Shown here piece by piece: positions 14,255 through 18,813 of a stretch of DNA of 18,813 bases. Below the pieces are notes generated by a model. The model worked only from the letters and a program-made list of their open reading frames with translations. It had not been told where the DNA came from and ran no database searches. The position numbers and the translations under genes were made by a program. The stretch covers positions 1 to 18,813 of the forward strand of contig CAZWUW010000059.1 in the NCBI GenBank assembly GCA_964636895.1. The letters run 5' to 3'. The stretch comes from CAZWUW01 sp964636895 (GTDB taxonomy: Bacteria; Bacillota; Thermincolia; Thermincolales; CAZWUW01). The number at the start of each line of letters is the position of its first letter. Within the stretch, counting starts at the first letter, position 1.

Positions 14255-15085
14255 TTGGGTAGCCTCGGAGAAAGACTGAAAGCTGCAAGAGAGGCCAAAG
14301 GAGTTTCCTTATTGGAGGCAGAAGAAGATACTAAAATCAGAAAGCGTTATCTGGAAGCATTGGAAGATGAAGAATACAATATCATTCCGGGCATAGTTTA
14401 TGCCAAAGGTTTTTTAAGGACTTACGCCGCATATCTGGGCTTTAACTCTGACGAAGTGATGGCCGAATTTAGATTATTAAATATTAGAGAAGAAAAACCG
14501 GAGCGGGCTAAAGTTAAGTTTCAGGAATATAAAGCCCCAACGGTTCGGCGCAGAAAAAAGCTCAAATGGAAGCCGTCACTATTAACGGTGTTTTTGGCTG
14601 TGGCAGCCGTTGTTACCCTATTAGTTTTTAATAATTTTTGGAATGATTACCGGGGTACGGCAATTAACCCTCCGGAAACCGACAAATCAAATATCATTAA
14701 TCAAGGCGAATCATTGCAGAAGCCCCAAAAGCCGCGGCCGCCGGCCGGGGGCAGTAATAGACAGGCTGCTGTTCCGGATACGGTATATGAGAATCCGGCA
14801 CCGGCGCCTACGCCGGAACAGGCGTTGACCTTGGTTTTAGCCACCAAAGACCAGGCCAGTTGGGTCAGGGTTGATGCCGACGGGGTTACTAAGTTTAGCG
14901 GGACAATGGCGCCCGGTCAAACTCAGAATTTTTCCGCCAATGATAAGATATATATAAAACTGGGTAATGCCGGAACTGTTGAGGTTATTTTTAACGGCCA
15001 GAATCTAGGTTTTCTGGGCTCTATGGGCCAAATTGCCAAACGGGAGTTTACCCGCATACAGATGCCGGCACAAGCTTCTCCTTAA
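14255..15085 (+). CDS. rodZ: Cytoskeletal/cell-shape protein RodZ (Xre-type HTH, TM, DUF4115)
   Basis: This 276-aa protein begins with an Xre/Cro-like helix-turn-helix domain (about 3-75: LGERLKAAREAKGVSL, IRKRYLEALED). A basic stretch VRRRKKLKWK follows, then one membrane segment at about 108-128. A Pro-rich linker leads to an extracytoplasmic C-terminal DUF4115 domain (about 185-270). RodZ links MreB to the elongation machinery. The start is TTG at 14255, behind GGGAGGTGA (14241-14249). A GTG at 14246 lies inside that site and would add three residues. In Bacillus the gene (ymfM) also lies downstream of spoIIIE and upstream of pgsA. The stop codon forms the loop of the following terminator. 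Confidence 0.9.
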   Translation: MGSLGERLKAAREAKGVSLLEAEEDTKIRKRYLEALEDEEYNIIPGIVYAKGFLRTYAAYLGFNSDEVMAEFRLLNIREEKPERAKVKFQEYKAPTVRRRKKLKWKPSLLTVFLAVAAVVTLLVFNNFWNDYRGTAINPPETDKSNIINQGESLQKPQKPRPPAGGSNRQAAVPDTVYENPAPAPTPEQALTLVLATKDQASWVRVDADGVTKFSGTMAPGQTQNFSANDKIYIKLGNAGTVEVIFNGQNLGFLGSMGQIAKREFTRIQMPAQASP

Positions 15086-15101
15086 CAGGAGAGCTTTTTT
15101 T
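15072..15101 (+). terminator. Rho-independent terminator overlapping the rodZ stop
   Basis: AAGCT (15072-15076) and CTCCT (15078-15082), with one bulged T, pair with AGGAG (15087-15091) and AGCTT (15092-15096). The loop TAAC contains the rodZ stop codon. A T run extends to 15101. Confidence 0.88.
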
Positions 15102-15127
15102 GTCTAAAATTCCTTTTAGAAATTATG

Positions 15128-15159
15128 ACAAAATCGCTTAAGTTAACATAGGATATAAT
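15128..15159 (+). promoter_or_regulatory. Sigma-K-like promoter of the Met-rich protein gene (overlapping TATAAT)
   Basis: AC (15128-15129), exactly 17 nt, then CATAGGATA (15147-15155) is a full match to the mother-cell sigma-K consensus AC-N17-CATANNNTA. It lies 45-72 nt upstream of the ATG at 15200. A TATAAT (15154-15159) overlaps, but no sigma-A -35 lies at 16-18 bp (the sequence is near AAATCG). Late mother-cell expression would fit a spore-coat role. The consensus has only eight fixed positions in AT-rich DNA, so this remains a prediction. Confidence 0.45.
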
Positions 15160-15199
15160 AAATCTTCACCAATCATCAAGAAAAAGAGGAGGGAAACTA

Positions 15200-15604
15200 A
15201 TGGGCAGGCGTAAACATAAAATGCCTTACGGATATGAGTATCCCGGATGCATGCCGATAGATCCCGGGATGTACGGAATGTATGGGATGTATGGCATGGA
15301 AGGCATGGCGGGCATGGAAGGCATGGCAGGCATGGAAGGCATGGAAGGCATGGCGGGCATGGAAGGCATGAATGGAATGGACTGTAAGCAAGGCATGCAT
15401 GAATGCGGGCATGATTTGCTGCATGATATTCACCGGTTAATGTGTGAAATGTATAATATGTGTAAAGACTTGCACCGTAATATGAAAAAGATGGATGAAA
15501 TGCATCATGATATGAAAAAGATGCATGAATTAATGGAGGATATGCACAGAATGATGTGTAAAATGATGGAACATGGGATGATGCCCCGCAATCCGAAAGG
15601 TTAA
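15200..15604 (+). CDS. Met/His/Cys-rich protein with Gly-Met-X repeats (putative metal-binding or spore-coat)
   Basis: This 134-aa protein contains 33 Met (about 25%), 11 His and 6 Cys. A basic start (MGRRKHKMPYGYEYPG) leads into 13 uninterrupted Gly-Met-X triplets (residues 23-61), with X mostly Tyr, Glu or Ala. The second half (about 66-128) looks like one or two long amphipathic helices. It is loaded with HxxM, MxxM and CxxM spacings, for example MCEMYNMCKDLH (81-92) and MHRMMCKMMEHGMM (115-128). I recognise no family. Met/His/Cys clusters of this kind are typical of copper-binding proteins; Gly-X-X repeats also occur in coat proteins. It has no signal peptide or membrane helix. GAGGAGGGAAAC precedes the ATG. 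Terminators on both sides make it a single-gene unit. Reading direction is secure: the opposite frame is only the Cys/Pro/His shadow of the repeat. Confidence 0.85.
   Translation: MGRRKHKMPYGYEYPGCMPIDPGMYGMYGMYGMEGMAGMEGMAGMEGMEGMAGMEGMNGMDCKQGMHECGHDLLHDIHRLMCEMYNMCKDLHRNMKKMDEMHHDMKKMHELMEDMHRMMCKMMEHGMMPRNPKG
15266..15382 (+). repeat. 13 tandem 9-nt units encoding Gly-Met-X
   Basis: The stretch is a nine-base repeat of the form GGN-ATG-NNN, thirteen copies in frame. The central copies are nearly identical (GGCATGGAA / GGCATGGCG), while the outer ones have drifted (GGGATGTAC, GGAATGGAC). The near-identity in the middle suggests recent slippage, so copy number probably varies between strains. 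X residues run Y,Y,Y,E,A,E,A,E,E,A,E,N,D. Confidence 0.95.
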
Positions 15605-15609
15605 TGTTC

Positions 15610-15638
15610 AAAAAGGCCACAAGTAGTGTGGCCTTTTT
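15610..15638 (+). terminator. Rho-independent terminator after the Met-rich gene
   Basis: AAAAAGGCCACA (15610-15621) pairs perfectly with TGTGGCCTTTTT (15627-15638) around AGTAG. The A and T tracts make it usable in both directions. Confidence 0.93.
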
Positions 15639-15667
15639 AGTGTCTTGTTATGGTATATAGGTTGGAT

Positions 15668-15696
15668 TTGCCAAAACTGCCGAAGTAAGTTATAAT
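15668..15696 (+). promoter_or_regulatory. Sigma-A-type promoter of yajQ
   Basis: TTGCCA (15668-15673) and consensus TATAAT (15691-15696) are 17 bp apart. The expected start near 15703 leaves a leader of about 29 nt that includes the ribosome site AGGGGTGAT. Confidence 0.75.
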
Positions 15697-15731
15697 TGTA
15701 AGAAAAAAATCGGTCAGGGGTGATGTGATAA

Positions 15732-16223
15732 GTGTCTAAGGAGAATTCTTTTGATATTGTTTCCATGGTGGACAAGCAGGAAATTGTTAATGCCGTGCAA
15801 CAGGCCCTTCGGGAAATTGAAAATCGGTTTGATTTTAAAGGGAGTAAAAGTGATATCAAGCACGAAGGAGATATTATCACGCTTATTTCTGATGATGATT
15901 TTAAGCTTAGTAACGTAGTTGATATTTTAGAAAGCAAGATGATTAAACGCAATATCGACCTAAAGGCGTTGAAATATGCTAAGATAGAACCTGCCGCCGG
16001 CGATACCGTCCGGCAGTTGGTGACTGTTCAACAGGGGATAGACAAAGAGCTGGCGAAGGAAATTACCAAGGTTGTAAAGAATTCCAAAATTAAAGTCCAG
16101 GCGCAGATTCAGGGTGATCAGGTGCGCATATCCGGCAAAAACAGGGACGATTTACAGGCTGTTATGCAGCTGTTGAAAGAACAGGACCTGGATATACCGC
16201 TGCAATTTACCAACTACCGCTAG
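15732..16223 (+). CDS. yajQ: YajQ family nucleotide-binding protein
   Basis: This 163-aa protein matches the full length of the YajQ (UPF0234) family. The N-terminus FDIVSMVDKQEIVNAVQQAL and ENRFDFKGSKSDI are characteristic. The fold is two ferredoxin-like domains. YajQ proteins bind nucleotides, and some (in Xanthomonas and relatives) act as cyclic-di-GMP effectors; whether this holds in Firmicutes is unknown. The start is GTG at 15732 behind GGGGTGAT (15717-15724). It has its own promoter and is followed by a long hairpin, so it is probably a single-gene unit. Confidence 0.95.
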   Translation: MSKENSFDIVSMVDKQEIVNAVQQALREIENRFDFKGSKSDIKHEGDIITLISDDDFKLSNVVDILESKMIKRNIDLKALKYAKIEPAAGDTVRQLVTVQQGIDKELAKEITKVVKNSKIKVQAQIQGDQVRISGKNRDDLQAVMQLLKEQDLDIPLQFTNYR

Positions 16224-16250
16224 ATGTTATCTAAGATTTATCTTTAAGTG

Positions 16251-16297
16251 AATGGACAACAGCTTGAATATTTATTCAAGCTATTGTCCATTTATTA
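16251..16297. terminator. Long hairpin after yajQ, probable terminator
   Basis: AATGGACAACAGCTTGAATA (16251-16270) pairs with TATTCAAGCTATTGTCCATT (16273-16292) with a single C-A mismatch. Only two bases separate the arms. The T-rich tail is short and interrupted (TTTATT), so termination may be inefficient and the element may also act from the other strand. Confidence 0.65.
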
Positions 16298-16360
16298 GTA
16301 AAATATACCTTTGACGCAGTGGCAGTAACTTTTCAGGAATATGCAATGACAGGTGATGTT

Positions 16361-18157
16361 ATGACAAATAAAGGCTTTTTACCAATGACAAAAGCTGAAA
16401 TGACTGACCGGGGTTGGTATTATGTGGATTTTTTACTGATTACCGGTGATGCATATATTGATCATCCGAGTTTCGGAGTGGCTGTTATCGGGCGGCTACT
16501 GGAAAGCATGGGATACCGGGTTGGTGTTTTGGCTCAGCCGGATTGGCGGCAAAACGGGGCATTTCTAAAACTGGGTCAACCAAGATATGCCTGTTTGGTT
16601 TCGGCAGGGAACCTTGACTCTATGGTTAATCATTACACTGCTAACAAAAAAAGGCGCCGACAGGATGATTATGCGCCGGGTGGCAAAACCGGCCGGCGGC
16701 CTGACCGGGCATCAATTGTATACAGTAATAAAATCAGAGAGACAATGCCGGGAATACCGGTGATAATCGGTGGGATTGAGGCCAGTTTACGCAGGTTTGC
16801 CCACTATGATTACTGGGATAACACAGTCCGGCGCAGTATCCTGGCAGATGCGCAGGCTGATATGTTAGTCTATGGTATGGGTGAACGCCAGGTAGAAGCG
16901 CTGGCGCGCAGTCTGGCCGGCAAAAAAGGGTTGCCGCGCGATATCCCGGGTACAACATATCTGACCGGGGATATTTCAGGATTAGCGGGCCATATTATGT
17001 TGCCGGCATTTGAAGAAGTGGCCAAAGACCGGCGGAAGTATGCTGCGGCTTTTAGAATACAGCATGAAGAGCAGAACCCCTTTACCGGCAAAAAGCTGGT
17101 TCAATCCCATGATACTTTTTATGTTGTCCAGAACCCGCCGGCCCGGCCGCTGGCGGCAGCAGAACTGGACCGGATATATGCCCTGCCTTATCAAAGGACC
17201 TATCATCCGGCTTATGCGAAATACGGTGGGGTGCCTGCAGTCAAAGAAGTGGAATTCAGCATCACCGGGCAGCGGGGTTGTTTCGGCGGCTGTGCTTTTT
17301 GTGCCCTGCATTTTCATCAGGGGACCATTGTTCAGGGCAGAACCCCGGAGTCTGTTGTAGCAGAAGCAGAACAACTGACCAGGATGCCGGGTTTTAAAGG
17401 CTATATCCATGATATCGGCGGACCGACAGCTAATTTTCGGCAGGCTGCCTGTAGGAAACAAAAGGTGCAGGGCCAGTGCCGGGGTAAGCACTGCCTGTAC
17501 CCGGAACCATGCCGCCAACTGGATATTGATCATAGTGAAACAATAGATGTTTTACGTCGCGTGCGAAAAATTCCGGGTGTAAAAAAAGTATTTCTGAGGT
17601 CTGGGCTAAGGTATGATTACCTGCTGGCGGAAAAGAACCCGCAGGTTTTAAAGGAAATATGTACACATCACATCAGCGGCCAGTTGAAGGTAGCCCCGGA
17701 ACATGTGGCGGCAAAAGTGACGGCCTTAATGCGTAAACCGCCCCGGGCGGCATTTGACCGTTTTCGTAAGCTTTACGCCGATATCAACCGGCAGTTGGGC
17801 AAAAAACAATACCTGGTGCCTTATTTTATTACCGGGCATCCGGGATGTGGGATGAAGGAAGCTGTCGAGTTGGCCGAGTACGTCCGGGATATGGGTTTTA
17901 ACCCCGAACAGGTGCAGGATTTTATTCCTACCCCGGGTAGCCTGGCTACTTGCATGTACTATACCGGACTAGACCCCTTTACGGGTCAGCAGGTCTATGT
18001 TCCCCAAAGCATGGAGGAGCGCGCCATGCAGCGGGCGCTTTTACAGTACCGGAACCCGGCCAACCACGCTTTAGTGCGCAAAGCGCTGAAAAAAGCAGAG
18101 CGGGAGGATCTCATTGGTTATGGTCCCAAGTGTTTGCTGAGGCCGGGCAGGAAGTAA
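16361..18157 (+). CDS. YgiQ family radical SAM protein
   Basis: This 598-aa protein has the family N-terminus FLPMTKAEMTDRGW and DAYIDHPSFG. A cobalamin-binding-like region and the radical SAM motif RGCFGGCAFC follow, with Cys307, Cys311 and Cys314. A Cys-rich stretch follows at about 360-385 (CRKQKVQGQCRGKHC, EPC), another family feature that may bind a second cluster. YgiQ (UPF0313) proteins are widespread in anaerobes and have no proven reaction. I start at the ATG at 16361 because AGGTGAT (16351-16357) precedes it and the protein then begins as relatives do. The frame is open to a GTG at 16319. rimO follows after 82 nt under its own promoter. Confidence 0.9.
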   Translation: MTNKGFLPMTKAEMTDRGWYYVDFLLITGDAYIDHPSFGVAVIGRLLESMGYRVGVLAQPDWRQNGAFLKLGQPRYACLVSAGNLDSMVNHYTANKKRRRQDDYAPGGKTGRRPDRASIVYSNKIRETMPGIPVIIGGIEASLRRFAHYDYWDNTVRRSILADAQADMLVYGMGERQVEALARSLAGKKGLPRDIPGTTYLTGDISGLAGHIMLPAFEEVAKDRRKYAAAFRIQHEEQNPFTGKKLVQSHDTFYVVQNPPARPLAAAELDRIYALPYQRTYHPAYAKYGGVPAVKEVEFSITGQRGCFGGCAFCALHFHQGTIVQGRTPESVVAEAEQLTRMPGFKGYIHDIGGPTANFRQAACRKQKVQGQCRGKHCLYPEPCRQLDIDHSETIDVLRRVRKIPGVKKVFLRSGLRYDYLLAEKNPQVLKEICTHHISGQLKVAPEHVAAKVTALMRKPPRAAFDRFRKLYADINRQLGKKQYLVPYFITGHPGCGMKEAVELAEYVRDMGFNPEQVQDFIPTPGSLATCMYYTGLDPFTGQQVYVPQSMEERAMQRALLQYRNPANHALVRKALKKAEREDLIGYGPKCLLRPGRK

Positions 18158-18178
18158 AAAAACATAGACTTTTTGGCT

Positions 18179-18207
18179 TTGACACGTTAAGGCCAATACT
18201 CTATACT
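18179..18207 (+). promoter_or_regulatory. Strong sigma-A-type promoter of rimO
   Basis: A consensus TTGACA (18179-18184) and TATACT (18202-18207) are separated by exactly 17 bp, the best promoter match in the window. The start near 18214 gives a leader of about 26 nt before the GTG at 18240. It begins 21 nt after the ygiQ stop, so rimO and any genes behind it need not depend on ygiQ read-through. Confidence 0.8.
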
Positions 18208-18239
18208 AATGTTATAAATTGATACTATGGAGGTTATTT

Positions 18240-18813
18240 GTGAAATTAGCTGTTGTAAGCTTGGGCTGCGCCAAAAATCTGGTGGATACCGAAGTTATGC
18301 TTGGTCTCTTGGCCGGGGCAGGTTATGATTTAACCGGCCGGGAAGAGGAAGCTGAGGTATTGGTGGTAAATACATGCGGTTTTATTAGTGCTGCCAAGGA
18401 AGAATCTGTTGATACGATTTTGCAGTTAGCCGCATATAAAAAAAACGGTAAGTGCCGGGCGCTGATAGTAACTGGTTGCCTGGCCCAGAAATATAAAAAC
18501 GATTTATTGGCAGAAATTCCGGAAATTGACGGCATTATGGGTACAGGTCAGCTGACCCGTATCACTGAGGTGGTTAAAGCTGCGTTGGCCGGAGAAATTC
18601 CGGCATCAGTCGCGCAGCCGGATTTTTTATATGACCACAGCCTGCCGCGTATCCAGTCCACTCCTTTTTATACTACCTATGTAAAAATCGCCGAAGGATG
18701 TGATAACCGCTGTTCGTATTGTGCTATCCCGGAACTTCGGGGCGGTTACCGCAGCCGTACGATAGAATCGGTGGCGGCAGAAGTTAAAACACTGGCAGAC
18801 CGGGGAGTCCGGG
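18240..18813 (+). CDS. rimO: Ribosomal protein S12 methylthiotransferase RimO (partial, runs off the window)
   Basis: The first 191 residues are present and the frame is open at the right edge. The start MKLAVVSLGCAKNLVDTE is diagnostic for RimO. The three N-terminal cluster ligands are Cys10, Cys46 (NTCGF) and Cys80 (TGCLAQ). The radical SAM triad is EGCDNRCSYC with Cys154, Cys158 and Cys161. RimO adds a methylthio group to an aspartate of ribosomal protein S12 using two iron-sulfur clusters and SAM. GGAGG (18229-18233) lies 6 nt before the GTG start. In many Firmicutes rimO precedes pgsA, which may follow outside the window. Confidence 0.95.
   Translation, partial: MKLAVVSLGCAKNLVDTEVMLGLLAGAGYDLTGREEEAEVLVVNTCGFISAAKEESVDTILQLAAYKKNGKCRALIVTGCLAQKYKNDLLAEIPEIDGIMGTGQLTRITEVVKAALAGEIPASVAQPDFLYDHSLPRIQSTPFYTTYVKIAEGCDNRCSYCAIPELRGGYRSRTIESVAAEVKTLADRGVR

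Noticed and set aside
15138..15620. Minus-strand frame rich in Cys, Pro and His opposite the Met-rich gene
   Set aside because: It is the mirror of the Gly-Met-X repeat (CAT and GCC/TGC codons read backwards). It has no ribosome site, and the plus-strand frame has a strong one.
16312..16342. TTGACG as the -35 of a ygiQ promoter
   Set aside because: No acceptable -10 lies 16-18 bp downstream (AGGAAT or GAATAT only).

Overview
The window reads as chromosomal core of a spore-forming, probably anaerobic Firmicute. The gene order dapA–rnjB–tepA–ylzJ … spoIIIE … rodZ follows the well-known Bacillus/Clostridia dapA–spoIIIE–rodZ–pgsA–recA neighbourhood. Strong AGGAGG-type ribosome binding sites, TTG/GTG starts and a moderate GC content fit this. 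The extra genes (ykvI, a hybrid-cluster-associated CxxC protein, mnmH, ygiQ, rimO) suggest the Desulfotomaculum/Peptococcaceae side of Clostridia. That placement is inference; no rRNA or other marker is present. I see no IS element, CRISPR array, phage gene or tRNA.

Layout. 1–97: last 31 codons of dapA. 98–460: a 363-bp gap with a degenerate inverted repeat, a small palindrome, a good sigma-A promoter and a possible structured leader for RNase J. 461–3289: rnjB with its terminator, then the tepA–ylzJ pair (ATGA overlap) and a terminator. 3318–6006: an operon of a chromate-transporter-family protein, undecaprenyl-diphosphate phosphatase and a YbaK-type deacylase, with its own promoter and terminator. 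6081–7004: a DUF2935 tandem four-helix protein and terminator. 7072–10591: spoIIIE/ftsK and a BMP-family lipoprotein. 10604–11656 (minus): YkvI-like membrane protein. It diverges from a 64-aa CxxC protein (11785–11979) across a region holding a perfect 14-bp palindrome. 11996–12979 (minus): a SIR2-like enzyme whose last codons lie inside the convergent terminator. 13068–15101: a possible small protein, mnmH and rodZ. 15128–15638: an isolated gene for a Met/His/Cys-rich protein, preceded by an exact sigma-K-type promoter match. 15668–18813: yajQ, ygiQ and the start of rimO.

Many genes serve RNA handling (RNase J, MnmH, RimO, YbaK, YajQ), envelope and shape (UppP, RodZ) or sporulation and chromosome translocation (SpoIIIE, TepA, YlzJ). 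The most unusual item is the 134-aa Met-rich protein (about 25% Met, 11 His, 6 Cys, 13 perfect Gly-Met-X repeats), which looks like a metal-binding or spore-coat protein. The stand-alone SIR2-like protein with a four-Cys motif and the palindrome between ykvI and the CxxC gene come next.
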